Assembly (NCBI GenBank): GCA_017473265.1
Contig: JAFULQ010000008.1
Location: 62,001 to 126,000, forward strand
DNA length: 64,000 nucleotides
Direction: 5' to 3'
Origin: Erysipelotrichaceae bacterium
GTDB lineage: Bacteria; Bacillota_I; Bacilli_A; Erysipelotrichales; Erysipelotrichaceae
Below, piece after piece: positions 1 through 8,118 of the stretch. The position numbers and the translations under genes are program-made. The notes under the pieces are model-generated. The model was not told the origin of the DNA and searched no databases. It was given only the letters and a program-made list of their open reading frames with translations. Every line of letters starts with the position of its first letter. The stretch's first letter is position 1.

Positions 1-69
1 GATAATTTGCCACATGGAACAATATTTACCTTTACCCTTCCGTTAGAGGAGGCTTCTTATTATGAATAG
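1..69 (+). CDS. kdpD: C-terminal end of a sensor histidine kinase, probably KdpD (partial)
   Basis: The first 22 codons, starting at base 1, read as the very end of a histidine kinase: an HGTIFTFTLPL segment, the last beta strand of the HATPase_c ATP-binding domain, followed by a short tail and TAG at 67-69. The rest lies outside the window. It overlaps the start of the downstream response regulator by 8 bases, the usual kinase/regulator coupling. KdpD is inferred from the KdpE-like partner; the fragment alone only supports a histidine kinase. Confidence 0.7.
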   Translation, partial: DNLPHGTIFTFTLPLEEASYYE

Positions 70-760
70 TTTTCAAATATTGGTTGTTGAAGATGATAAA
101 CCCGTTAGAAATCTAATTACAACTACATTAAAAGCTAATAACTATCGTTATATTACTTCAATAAATGGGGAAAGTGCTATTATGGAAACGGCTTCGCACA
201 ATCCTGATATTATTCTATTGGATTTAGGTTTACCGGACGTTGATGGTGTTGAAGTAATAAAACGTATTAGAAGTTGGTCGAATATTCCTATTATTGTTAT
301 TAGCGCCCGAAACGAGGATAGCGATAAAATTGATGCACTAGATGCTGGTGCTGATGATTATTTGACAAAACCATTTTCTGTTGATGAACTTCTTGCGCGA
401 CTTCGTGTCACTCAAAGACGGTTGGCTTTGATGCAAAATAGCAACATACAAGAATCATGCTATGAAAATGGGCAACTCCGTATTGATTATGCAAAACGTT
501 GTGTCTATTTGGCACAGGAAGAATTACGTTTAACGCCAATCGAATATAAACTCTTATGCTTACTTGCAAAAAATACAGGCAAGGTATTAACGCATAAATA
601 TATTCTGACCAATGTATGGGGCAATAGTCTAGACTCTAATGTTGGTTCTCTGCGTGTATTTATGGCAACATTAAGAAAAAAATTAGAAAAGAATTCTAAT
701 TCTTTACAGTACATCCAAACCCATATTGGTATAGGTTATCGTATGATGCGAGTAGAATAA
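62..760 (+). CDS. kdpE: KdpE-like OmpR-family response regulator
   Basis: 232 aa, OmpR/PhoB family. Receiver domain about residues 5-120, with acidic residues D11/D12, phosphoacceptor D54 in LLDLGLPD, S81 and K103 in LTKPFS; winged-helix DNA-binding domain about 130-230 ending in IGIGYRM. The LDLGLPDVDG and SARNEDSDKI segments resemble KdpE, which with KdpD controls the high-affinity K+ ATPase KdpFABC. A strong ribosome site (AGAGGAGG, 45-52) sits inside the end of the kinase gene, so the two are co-translated. The kdpFABC genes are not in the window, so the target is inferred. Confidence 0.85.
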   Translation: MNSFQILVVEDDKPVRNLITTTLKANNYRYITSINGESAIMETASHNPDIILLDLGLPDVDGVEVIKRIRSWSNIPIIVISARNEDSDKIDALDAGADDYLTKPFSVDELLARLRVTQRRLALMQNSNIQESCYENGQLRIDYAKRCVYLAQEELRLTPIEYKLLCLLAKNTGKVLTHKYILTNVWGNSLDSNVGSLRVFMATLRKKLEKNSNSLQYIQTHIGIGYRMMRVE

Positions 761-814
761 GAAAATACTTAATAATAAATGAAAAGTAGTTTGAATATAC
801 GATTTAGAAAATAG

Positions 815-957
815 AATATAATATCAGATATGACAGTAATAGCTCATAGAGGGATTGATATGAATGGACATACTTTTTAGATGTTTATAATAATTCGATT
901 ATTGCATGGGATATTTCAGAAAAACATGAAGATATCAAACCATATTACACATTCTAA
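815..957 (+). pseudogene. Relic of an IS3-type transposase (integrase core fragment)
   Basis: Two adjoining frames give a decayed piece of an rve/DDE integrase core: a SDMTVIAHRG segment (from 824), then after a frame slip near 857-860 a YEWTYFLDVYNNSIIAWDIS segment (859-918) ending at a TAA at 955. The pattern SDMT..YFLDVYNNSIIAWDIS matches the region around the first catalytic Asp of IS3-family OrfB. No start codon, terminal repeats or remaining catalytic domain are visible. The rest of 761-1030 holds nothing else recognisable except the terminator at its end. Confidence 0.5.
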
Positions 958-984
958 TTTAAATTCATAACTATAATGCATATT

Positions 985-1026
985 ATAAAAATACCCTTCT
1001 TACTGGCTTGTCCAGTAAACAGGGTA
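985..1026 (-). terminator. Rho-independent terminator of the LytTR gene
   Basis: On the minus strand TACCC-tgt-TTACTGG, loop ACAAG, CCAGTAA-gaa-GGGTA is followed by TTTTTAT. The 12 paired positions around an internal loop plus the U-run lie directly after the stop codon of the minus-strand LytTR gene. Confidence 0.8.
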
Positions 1027-1030
1027 CATA

Positions 1031-1423
1031 TCAAACTGATCTTTCTTTTATATATGCCAAAAACTGTGTACGTAGCTGCATAGAACGCTTACTGGATATT
1101 GGAATACGAATATCATTATCCAATAGTAGATACAATTGTGAGAATGCTTTAATGTATTGCATATTCACGATGTAAGATTGATGAGGCATTATGAATATTG
1201 AGGTATCCAATACAGTGTATAATTCCTTGATTTTCTTATGTGTAATATATGTAGTGGTAGTTGTGTGGACAAAGGTAACTCTTTGAAGATAATTATCATA
1301 TTTGGAAAAGTGTTCAAAATAGATAATGTTCGCAAATGGTATTTGAATGCCGTGTTCTAAATATAGTATTTCCATACCATCATTATATGATGGAAAAATA
1401 GTTTCACAACATTTGTAACACAT
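1031..1423 (-). CDS. LytTR-domain DNA-binding protein
   Basis: 130 aa, almost entirely one LytTR DNA-binding domain (about residues 15-127): an N-terminal EILYLEHGIQIPFANIIYFE strand pair, then FIMPHQSYIVNMQYIKAF and IPISSKR near the C-terminus, the pattern of AgrA/LytR output domains. There is no receiver domain, so it is a stand-alone LytTR regulator or the remnant of a longer one. The start is uncertain: the AGG before ATG 1423 touches the start codon, and a Met at residue 17 is an alternative. It ends in TGA, the only TGA stop among the complete genes of this window, and lies beside an IS relic. Confidence 0.65.
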   Translation of the reverse strand: MCYKCCETIFPSYNDGMEILYLEHGIQIPFANIIYFEHFSKYDNYLQRVTFVHTTTTTYITHKKIKELYTVLDTSIFIMPHQSYIVNMQYIKAFSQLYLLLDNDIRIPISSKRSMQLRTQFLAYIKERSV

Positions 1424-1531
1424 CCTGCAAAAAATAGGATAAAGTTGATAAAAAAGTCAAATACTATGGTATATAAGTACAAATCACTCCGTACTTCGAT
1501 TGTGTACAATTATGGTAAGGGTAGTGATAGT

Positions 1532-1807
1532 ATGTTTGGAAGTAATTTAAAAGATGTAAGAAAAGCAAGAAGATTGACACAACAAGAACTTGCGACACTA
1601 GTAGGTGTTTCAAAGACAACAATTTCTGGTTGGGAAACTGGTGCAAATTTGCCAGCATCACAAACCTTAATTTTACTTGCGAAAACGTTACATACATCTA
1701 TTGATTATTTAGTTGGATTATCTACACCAAGTACGATTAATACAGATGGTTTAAGTGAAAGTGATATTCGTAAATTACAAATGTTTGCGGACATTATGAA
1801 AGAATAA
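1532..1807 (+). CDS. XRE-family helix-turn-helix transcriptional regulator
   Basis: 91 aa from ATG 1532, which follows a GGTAAGGG purine stretch; an upstream ATG at 1445 in the same frame adds 29 residues that do not look like part of the fold. A classic Cro/C1 HTH fills residues 5-60 (RRLTQQELATLVGVSKTTIS with WETGANLP), followed by SIDYLVGLS, typical of small phage-like or stress XRE repressors. Upstream, 1477-1507 has three GTAC tetramers about 14 bp apart, possibly an autoregulatory operator. It is transcribed away from the LytTR gene at 1031-1423. Confidence 0.85.
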   Translation: MFGSNLKDVRKARRLTQQELATLVGVSKTTISGWETGANLPASQTLILLAKTLHTSIDYLVGLSTPSTINTDGLSESDIRKLQMFADIMKE

Positions 1808-1811
1808 GTGA

Positions 1812-1840
1812 ACTACATATAGTAATATGTAGTTTTTTTT
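1812..1840 (+). terminator. Terminator of the XRE gene
   Basis: Perfect stem ACTACATAT / ATATGTAGT with an AGTA loop followed by seven or more T, 5 bases after the XRE stop codon. Confidence 0.9.
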
Positions 1841-1851
1841 ATGGAGGAAAT

Positions 1852-2079
1852 ATGCAAAAAGTGTTTTTCATGAGCAATCAAACCATTTTATATTTACCAA
1901 TTGATGAAATTATTTTTATACAATGGAGGAATCGTAAATTGTATGTACATACCAAAGATACCATTTATCCAGTGAGTGGATATTTAAAACAATATACGTA
2001 TTTATTGAAACATCATTTTAAGAAAATTAACAGAAATACTATGATTAATTATAATGTTATAACATATATTGACAAATAA
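1852..2079 (+). CDS. Short LytTR-domain protein
   Basis: 75 aa with a strong ribosome site (GGAGG about 6 bases before ATG). Residues 10-75 resemble a LytTR domain: LPIDEIIFIQWRNRKLYVHT, then KKINRNTMINYNVITYI, matching the helix-strand that in family members reads like FIRINRSTIVN. It stops about 25-30 residues before a full LytTR domain would end, so it is a truncated or minimal member. Its last codons overlap the promoter of the gntR operon. No partner kinase is nearby. Confidence 0.6.
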   Translation: MQKVFFMSNQTILYLPIDEIIFIQWRNRKLYVHTKDTIYPVSGYLKQYTYLLKHHFKKINRNTMINYNVITYIDK

Positions 2080-2096
2080 GACCTTTTCGATATAAT
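2069..2096 (+). promoter_or_regulatory. Strong sigma-A promoter of the gntR-pgi-manA operon
   Basis: TTGACA (2069-2074), 16-bp spacer, TATAAT (2091-2096): both hexamers match consensus exactly. It overlaps the 3-prime end of the small LytTR gene, so repressor binding or readthrough there could tune the operon. Transcription should start near 2103, leaving a leader of only about 15 nt before the gntR start. Confidence 0.85.
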
Positions 2097-2117
2097 ATGC
2101 TCGAAAGGAGAATGTGT

Positions 2118-2825
2118 ATGAAACTGCAATATAGAACAGGTGAAAGACCATTATGGAGTCAGTTGTATGATATTTTATTATCTCGCTTGGACAGTGGAAT
2201 GTATCCAATTGGTAGTATTATTCCAACGGAGAAAGACTTTATGGATGAGTTTGAGATTTCGCGAATCGTTGTTCGTCAAGCAATGGATAAACTATTAATG
2301 GAAGAACGTATTCAACGTATTCGTGGTAAAGGTACGATTGTATTAGAACCAAAAGAAAAATTATCAACATCTTTTGTGTCTAGTTTACATGGTATTAGTG
2401 AAAGTAAAAATTACAAGAATCGCAAAGTAATATCTTTTACTAAAGAAATGGCTCCACAGGAAGTGTATGATTTTTGGCAAATTCCTAATCAATCGTTATG
2501 GTGTTTAATTCGTTGTACATACCTAAAAGATAAGGTAGTGAATCGCTTTATATCGTATTATCATCCAAATGTTCCAATATCAGATGAAGATAATTATCAA
2601 GAATCCATTTATGAATTATTGGCACAAAAAGGTTATGAAATTACTCAAGTTACCGATACAATTACTGCTGGACTTATCAATAAAGAAGATCAAGAATATT
2701 TCCAGAAAGATTTGTGTGCCGTAGTATATCGAACACGCACAAGTTATCACTTAGAGTTGCCAGTTGAATATACATACTCAACATATTTGGCAGATGGTTA
2801 TCAATTAACCATTGAAAATCAATAG
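2118..2825 (+). CDS. GntR/HutC-family transcriptional regulator with UTRA domain
   Basis: 235 aa from ATG 2118, set by AAAGGAG at 2104-2110; an earlier ATG at 2097 directly abuts the -10 box and cannot be used by that promoter. Winged HTH about residues 8-75 (PLWSQLYDILLSRL, IPTEKDFMDEFEISRIVVRQAM, IRGKGTIV); UTRA effector-binding domain about 95-230. HutC-type regulators usually sense a sugar phosphate or related metabolite. It is first in an operon with two sugar-phosphate isomerases, so a hexose-phosphate effector and autoregulation are reasonable inferences. Stop-to-start gap to the next gene is 14 bases. Confidence 0.9.
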   Translation: MKLQYRTGERPLWSQLYDILLSRLDSGMYPIGSIIPTEKDFMDEFEISRIVVRQAMDKLLMEERIQRIRGKGTIVLEPKEKLSTSFVSSLHGISESKNYKNRKVISFTKEMAPQEVYDFWQIPNQSLWCLIRCTYLKDKVVNRFISYYHPNVPISDEDNYQESIYELLAQKGYEITQVTDTITAGLINKEDQEYFQKDLCAVVYRTRTSYHLELPVEYTYSTYLADGYQLTIENQ

Positions 2826-2839
2826 AAAGGGTAAAAGAT

Positions 2840-3613
2840 ATGTTTAACAAAGGAATTGATATTACGCCAACGTATAATCCATTAAGTTATGAATTAGGAG
2901 AAAATACGTTTGGTCCAACACCGGAAGTTCGTCATTTATCAGACATTCGTAGAAGTTTAATGGATCCAAATTGTGAAGGACCTGAAGATTTATATGCAAT
3001 TGTTATGGGCATTGGTAGAAAAGAAGATAAAGCTGCCATGGATGAACGTAATTTATTGTTCGCAAGTTGTAACTATAACTTTGGAACTATGGGAAAGGAA
3101 CCTGTTCGTTCTCAAGGTCATATTCATTCAGTGAGTGCATCTTGTAATGATTCTACATGTGAATTATATGAAATCTGGGAAGGTGAAGCTATTATCTATA
3201 TGCAAGAATATGTGAAAGATAATCCAGGTAGATGTTTCGCGATTCGTGCTAAAAAAGGTGAAGTGGTTATTGTTCCACCAAGTTGGGGACATCAAACAGT
3301 GAATGCTAATATTCATGCGCCAATGGTATTTGGTGCTTGGTGTGTAAAAGATTATGGTTTTGATTATGATGATGTACGTGCACACAAAGGGTTAGCGTAT
3401 TATCCTATGGTGGAAAATGAAGAAGTAAAATGGGTTAAAAATGAAAACTATAATGAATCTACCTTAATCGAACGTTCTCCACGTATCTATACAGAATTTG
3501 GTATTGACCCATCTAAGTCAATTTATGAACAATTTGTAGAAAATCCAGATATGATGTTATTTGTTTCTAGGCCAGAAACGGCTAAAGAAAAATGGTTACA
3601 CTTTGAACCTTAG
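2840..3613 (+). CDS. pgiA: Cupin-type glucose-6-phosphate isomerase
   Basis: 257 aa resembling the metal-dependent cupin phosphoglucose isomerase family first known from archaea, unrelated in fold to the usual bacterial Pgi. It would interconvert glucose-6-phosphate and fructose-6-phosphate in the cytoplasm. Metal ligands are visible: GHIH (H94, H96), a Glu in CELYEIWEGE (E108 or E111) and H151 in PPSWGHQTVN. Two Cys-rich turns (SCNDSTC) are unusual. The RBS AAAGGG precedes the start, and the manA-like gene follows after 9 bases. The family is rare in Firmicutes; specificity could extend to other hexose phosphates. Confidence 0.85.
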   Translation: MFNKGIDITPTYNPLSYELGENTFGPTPEVRHLSDIRRSLMDPNCEGPEDLYAIVMGIGRKEDKAAMDERNLLFASCNYNFGTMGKEPVRSQGHIHSVSASCNDSTCELYEIWEGEAIIYMQEYVKDNPGRCFAIRAKKGEVVIVPPSWGHQTVNANIHAPMVFGAWCVKDYGFDYDDVRAHKGLAYYPMVENEEVKWVKNENYNESTLIERSPRIYTEFGIDPSKSIYEQFVENPDMMLFVSRPETAKEKWLHFEP

Positions 3614-3622
3614 GAGATAAAA

Positions 3623-5359
3623 ATGAAATATAGTAAATTTGAACCAAATTATGTAAAATTCCCAACACTAAAAGTAGAAGGCGCTACTGAAAAAGATGTA
3701 TGGGTAGGTTATGAAGCTATCGTAGAAGAATTAAAACAATATGAAGGGAAAACCATTGTTGTGGATACTTATCCAGGTGTAAGAGATACAGAAATTTTAC
3801 ATGCATTACAACAAGGTTTAAAGCCAAATACGATTGTAACAAGTATTGATTGTTTCTATGAAAAAGATGAATTAACACGTCGTATGCAATCTCATTTAAC
3901 AGATGATAGAGTTTTTGGTGTTATGTACTATGGTAATGTCATTGACTTTATGGATGAAAGTTTAATTAAACGTTACCAAGAATTATTAAAAACAAGAACA
4001 GGTACTACATTAATCTATGGTTTTGGGGCTTCTTTAATTTGTGAAGGTGATGTTGTTGTTTATGCAGACTTAGCTCGTTGGGAAATTCAACAACGTTATC
4101 GTTCTAAAGAAATGGGTAACTATAAGTGCGATAACTTCGATGAAGATACATTACGTAAATACAAGCGTGCTTTCTTTATTGAATGGAGAATTGCAGATAA
4201 ACACAAACGCAATTTAATGGATCGTATTGACTATGTATTAGATACAAACAAAAAAGATGATCCTAAGATGATTACAGGTGATATTTTCAGAAGTGCATTA
4301 CGACAAGCATCTGTTCGTCCATTTAGAACAACTCCATATTTTGACCCAGGTGTATGGGGCGGACAATGGATGAAAGAAGTTTGCCAATTGGATAAAGAGG
4401 AAAAGAACTTCGCATGGAGCTTTGATGGAGTACCTGAAGAAAATAGTTTATTACTAGATGTGTGTGGTAATGTCATTGAAATTCCATCTATCGATGTTGT
4501 ATTCTATCAACCAAGACAATTATTGGGTGAAAAAGTATTTGCTAGATTTGGTGCTGAATTCCCAATTCGTTTTGACTTCTTAGATACAATTGAAGGACAA
4601 AGTTTATCATTACAAGTACATCCAAATCGTGACTATATTCAAAAATTATGTGGTATGCCATATACACAAGATGAAAGTTACTACATCTTAGAAGCGGTAG
4701 AAGGTGCTAGTGTATATTTAGGTATTAAAGAAGGCGTAAATCCTGAGGAAATGATTGAAGCATTACGCGATGGTCAAAAAGGAATTTCATTCCCAGCAGA
4801 AAAATTTGTTAACAATTTCCCTGCTAAAAAACATGACCACTTCTTAATTCCGGCTGGAACAGTACACTGTTCAGCACCAGGTTGTATGGTATTAGAAATT
4901 AGTGCTACACCATATATTTTCACATTCAAATTGTGGGACTGGGATCGTTTAGGAATGGATGGCTTACCTCGTCCAGTACACGTTGAACATGGTAAACACA
5001 ATATTCGCTTTGACCGTACAACAGAATGGGTAAAAGAAAACTTAGTTAACCATTTCATTACATTACATGATGATGAAGTATACAAAGAAGAACATACAGG
5101 TTTACATGAATTAGAGTTCATTGAAACAAGACGTTTCACAACATCTACTGAAGTAACATTATGTACAAAAGAATCTGTTAATGTATTGAACTTAATTGAT
5201 GGACATAGTGCAGTTGTAGAAAGTTTAGATGGTTCATTTGCGCCATATGAAGTACACTATGCTGAAACATTCATTGTGCCAGAATCAGTGAAGAACTATC
5301 GTATTCGTTCATTAGATGGTAATGAAATTAAAGTTATTCAAGCATATGTAAGGGTATAA
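3623..5359 (+). CDS. manA: Class I mannose-6-phosphate isomerase with extra N-terminal domain
   Basis: 578 aa. The C-terminal half (about residue 280 to the end) is a type I phosphomannose isomerase: SLSLQVHPN carries the Gln and His metal ligands, followed by the YILEAVEGA strand and AGTVHCSAPGCMVLEIS. It converts mannose-6-phosphate to fructose-6-phosphate. Residues about 1-240 form a separate domain with IVVDTYPGVRDTEI and TLIYGFGASLICEGDVVVYADLARWEIQQR, which I recognise only as the leader region of long ManA proteins; its function is unknown to me. RBS AGGAG follows the previous stop. It shares fructose-6-phosphate with the preceding isomerase, suggesting a mannose/hexose module under the GntR regulator. 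Confidence 0.85.
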   Translation: MKYSKFEPNYVKFPTLKVEGATEKDVWVGYEAIVEELKQYEGKTIVVDTYPGVRDTEILHALQQGLKPNTIVTSIDCFYEKDELTRRMQSHLTDDRVFGVMYYGNVIDFMDESLIKRYQELLKTRTGTTLIYGFGASLICEGDVVVYADLARWEIQQRYRSKEMGNYKCDNFDEDTLRKYKRAFFIEWRIADKHKRNLMDRIDYVLDTNKKDDPKMITGDIFRSALRQASVRPFRTTPYFDPGVWGGQWMKEVCQLDKEEKNFAWSFDGVPEENSLLLDVCGNVIEIPSIDVVFYQPRQLLGEKVFARFGAEFPIRFDFLDTIEGQSLSLQVHPNRDYIQKLCGMPYTQDESYYILEAVEGASVYLGIKEGVNPEEMIEALRDGQKGISFPAEKFVNNFPAKKHDHFLIPAGTVHCSAPGCMVLEISATPYIFTFKLWDWDRLGMDGLPRPVHVEHGKHNIRFDRTTEWVKENLVNHFITLHDDEVYKEEHTGLHELEFIETRRFTTSTEVTLCTKESVNVLNLIDGHSAVVESLDGSFAPYEVHYAETFIVPESVKNYRIRSLDGNEIKVIQAYVRV

Positions 5360-5377
5360 ATTTTATACCCTTTTTTT
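5352..5377 (+). terminator. Terminator of the gntR-pgiA-manA operon
   Basis: GGGTATAAA / TTTATACCC stem overlapping the manA stop codon, then seven T. A TATAAT at 5389-5394 just downstream is the likely -10 of the next gene, though no good -35 is seen. Confidence 0.9.
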
Positions 5378-5417
5378 ATTTGATATATTATAATGAAACT
5401 TGTTAGGAGGGATACAT

Positions 5418-6077
5418 ATGTTTCAAAATGAGTGGACACCAATTCTAAAACATGAATTTGAACAAGAATATTTTAAAAAATTAGCGACTTTTGTTCATGA
5501 AGAATATGAAACAAAAACCATCTTTCCTCCAAAACCATGGGTATTTAGTAGTTTTGAACATACCAATCTAAAAGATGTGAAAGTGGTTATTCTAGGACAA
5601 GATCCTTATCATCAACCCAATCAAGCACATGGTATGTGTTTCTCCGTACAAAAAGGAGTAAAAATACCACCTTCATTAGTGAATATCTATAAAGAAATCA
5701 ATAGTGATTTAGGCTTGCCAATACCAAGTCATGGTTTCTTAATGCATTGGGCAAAACAAGGGGTATTATTACTTAATACTGTATTAACAGTAGAATATAA
5801 TAAAGCATTTTCTCATAGAGGTATGGGATGGGAAGTGTTTACGGATCATATCTTGCAACAATTGAATACTTTAGATCAACCAATTGTTTTCTTATTATGG
5901 GGAAAACCTGCGCAACAAAAAGCACAATTTTTAAATAATCCGAAACATTTAGTGTTAAAGGCAGCACATCCATCGCCATTAAGTGCGTATAATGGATTCT
6001 TTGGCTGTAAACACTTTTCTAAAACGAATGATTTTTTAGTACAACATGGTTGTACTCCGATTGATTGGAGGGTGTAG
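5418..6077 (+). CDS. ung: Uracil-DNA glycosylase
   Basis: 219 aa from ATG 5418, placed by AGGAGGG at 5405-5411; a TTG at 5400 in the same frame is upstream of that site. Family 1 UDG, which removes uracil from DNA to start base excision repair. Motifs: GQDPYH (60-65, with catalytic D62), the NTVLTV segment lining the pocket and HPSPLS near residue 180 with the catalytic His. Length is normal. The gene is followed by folC after 1 base. Confidence 0.97.
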   Translation: MFQNEWTPILKHEFEQEYFKKLATFVHEEYETKTIFPPKPWVFSSFEHTNLKDVKVVILGQDPYHQPNQAHGMCFSVQKGVKIPPSLVNIYKEINSDLGLPIPSHGFLMHWAKQGVLLLNTVLTVEYNKAFSHRGMGWEVFTDHILQQLNTLDQPIVFLLWGKPAQQKAQFLNNPKHLVLKAAHPSPLSAYNGFFGCKHFSKTNDFLVQHGCTPIDWRV

Positions 6078-6078
6078 T

Positions 6079-7314
6079 ATGTTTCAAAATTCACATGAAG
6101 TTATCGAATATATTACCAAACGAACAAAACGTGATTATGGTTTATCCGAATTTAAACAATATATAGAAAAAACGGGGAATCTACAATATCGATTGAAATG
6201 TATTCATGTAGGAGGAACAAATGGAAAAGGTAGTACTACTAACTATTTACGTTCCATTTTACAGGCCAATGGATATACAGTTGGTACTTTTACTTCACCT
6301 CATTTAGAAAGTCATCATGATCGTATTCGTATTAATGATGTATCTATTTCTGATGAAGATTTGGTACGTTTTGCGAATACCTATTATCAAGATTGGGAAC
6401 AATATGGATTAACCATGTTTGAAATTGATATGTTTATTTCTGTTATGTACTTTTTAGAACATGATGTTGATTTTGTTATCTATGAAGTAGGCTTGGGTGG
6501 AGAATTAGATGCGACCAATATTATCAAACCATTGGTTTCTGTAGTCACAAATATTGGTTATGATCATATGGATTATCTAGGTAATACGTTAGAATTAATT
6601 AGCCAAGCAAAGGCAGGTATTATTAAAGAAAAAACACCATTTATCACAGCTGAACGTAAACAAGCTTGTGTGAATGTTTTTCAACAAACTTGTATGCATA
6701 AACAAGCTCCTTTCATCATGTTAGAAGATGCGTACAATGTACAATATGGTAGTGATATTTTCTTTGACTATAAGAATTTTCATGATGTACATTTAGAAAC
6801 GCCAGCTAAATATCAAGTGTCAAATGCGTCTGTTGCATTAGAAACTTGTTTACAACTTCGTAAATTAGGAGTAGCTATTTCTGATGAAGCGATTTATACA
6901 GGTTTAAGTAGTGCTATGTGGAAAGGTCGTTTTGAAAAAGTTTCTAACAATCCATTAGTGTATATTGATGGTGCACATAATGAACATGGTATGCAAGCAT
7001 TAGTTGATACTCTTAAAAATGTGAATGTGCCAATTACAGTAGTATTCTCAGCTTTAAGAGATAAAGAAACAGATACGATGTTAGAAATGTTATTACAAGT
7101 AACAAATGATGTCATTGTGACTGAATTTGAATTCTATCGTGCAAAATCCGCAACTGCATTAGCAGGCAACTATCCTGTAAAGGTGATTACACCTTGGCAA
7201 GATGCGATTGGGTATGCGCTTGAACACCATCAAGGAATGGTTATGATAACAGGTTCACTATATTTTATTAGTGATGTACGTATGTATTTTAAAGAAAGGG
7301 GATGGATTCAATAA
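6079..7314 (+). CDS. folC: Bifunctional folylpolyglutamate synthase/dihydrofolate synthase
   Basis: 411 aa from ATG 6079, with GGAGGGTG just inside the end of ung. FolC adds glutamate to folates (and to dihydropteroate in bifunctional members), retaining them in the cell. P-loop VGGTNGKGST at about 44-53, TSPHLESHHDRIRIN, EVGLGGELDATNI (Mur-ligase-like catalytic region) and DGAHNEHG in the C-terminal domain are all intact. Its stop overlaps the start of the next gene (TAATG), a folate transporter subunit, giving a folate uptake-and-retention pair. Confidence 0.95.
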   Translation: MFQNSHEVIEYITKRTKRDYGLSEFKQYIEKTGNLQYRLKCIHVGGTNGKGSTTNYLRSILQANGYTVGTFTSPHLESHHDRIRINDVSISDEDLVRFANTYYQDWEQYGLTMFEIDMFISVMYFLEHDVDFVIYEVGLGGELDATNIIKPLVSVVTNIGYDHMDYLGNTLELISQAKAGIIKEKTPFITAERKQACVNVFQQTCMHKQAPFIMLEDAYNVQYGSDIFFDYKNFHDVHLETPAKYQVSNASVALETCLQLRKLGVAISDEAIYTGLSSAMWKGRFEKVSNNPLVYIDGAHNEHGMQALVDTLKNVNVPITVVFSALRDKETDTMLEMLLQVTNDVIVTEFEFYRAKSATALAGNYPVKVITPWQDAIGYALEHHQGMVMITGSLYFISDVRMYFKERGWIQ

Positions 7315-8117
7315 TGGTTCTATTCTCACAAATTGCATGTTTATTAGTCATAGTAGCATTGGGATTGTTTGTGTTTAAAAAATATCCAATCAAACTACAA
7401 TTGCGTGAAATGGTTTTAGCTTCTTTGTTTGTAGTACTAGCTTTAGTGGTATCCTATTTTTCCATTATGATACCGTTATTTGGCTTTCCTAGTTTAAAGT
7501 TAAGTTTATCTCAAATTCCTTTAATGTGTTTAGGGATGTTATTGGGTCCAAGCTATGCTTTTATTGCGGGGGTTATCTATGATTTGTTAGGATTGGTTAT
7601 CAATCCAACATCCTTTCCTTTTCTAGGATTTACTTTAAACAATATTTTGGTTTGTGTGATTCCTGCTTTATGGTATCAACATAAACATTCCAAAAAGAAT
7701 ATCTTAACTATTTCTATGATGGTAGGTATCATAAGTACAATTGTATTTACTATTTATTTATGGACATATACAGATTCTGTGGCTTTTATTGATAAGTATA
7801 TGGAATTAACGGTACAAATGAAGATGGGTATTACAATTGCATTTATTATTTTTATGATTCTTACAATGGTAGTACTTGGATTGTGGATATCTAAGAAACA
7901 AGATGAAGAAATGTTACAGTGGATGTTTTGTTTGCTTATGATTGAAGTATTCATTCATTTATGTTTAACTCCATTGTGGTTAGAAATTATGTATGGAATT
8001 CCATATATGGTCAATTTCTTTATGCGTATTATTAAAACAGTAGTGGTCATCCCTTTATTTAGTATTCTAGGTTTGCCGATTGTTAAATTATCTAAACGTT
8101 TGTATAAAGGGGTGTAA
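7314..8117 (+). CDS. folT: ECF transporter S component, folate-type (FolT)
   Basis: 267 aa, hydrophobic, about six or more membrane helices. The LVVSYFSIMIPLFGFPSLKLSLSQIP region followed by LGPSYAFIAGVIYDLLGLVINP is the S-component pattern of energy-coupling factor vitamin transporters; this subgroup carries a folate label in Firmicutes. It needs the EcfA-A-prime-T module, not in the window, to move substrate. The start ATG overlaps the folC stop (TAATG), and RBS AAAGGGG lies within folC. The C-terminal 100 residues extend beyond a minimal S component with two or three more helices. Confidence 0.85.
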   Translation: MVLFSQIACLLVIVALGLFVFKKYPIKLQLREMVLASLFVVLALVVSYFSIMIPLFGFPSLKLSLSQIPLMCLGMLLGPSYAFIAGVIYDLLGLVINPTSFPFLGFTLNNILVCVIPALWYQHKHSKKNILTISMMVGIISTIVFTIYLWTYTDSVAFIDKYMELTVQMKMGITIAFIIFMILTMVVLGLWISKKQDEEMLQWMFCLLMIEVFIHLCLTPLWLEIMYGIPYMVNFFMRIIKTVVVIPLFSILGLPIVKLSKRLYKGV

Positions 8118-8118
8118 T

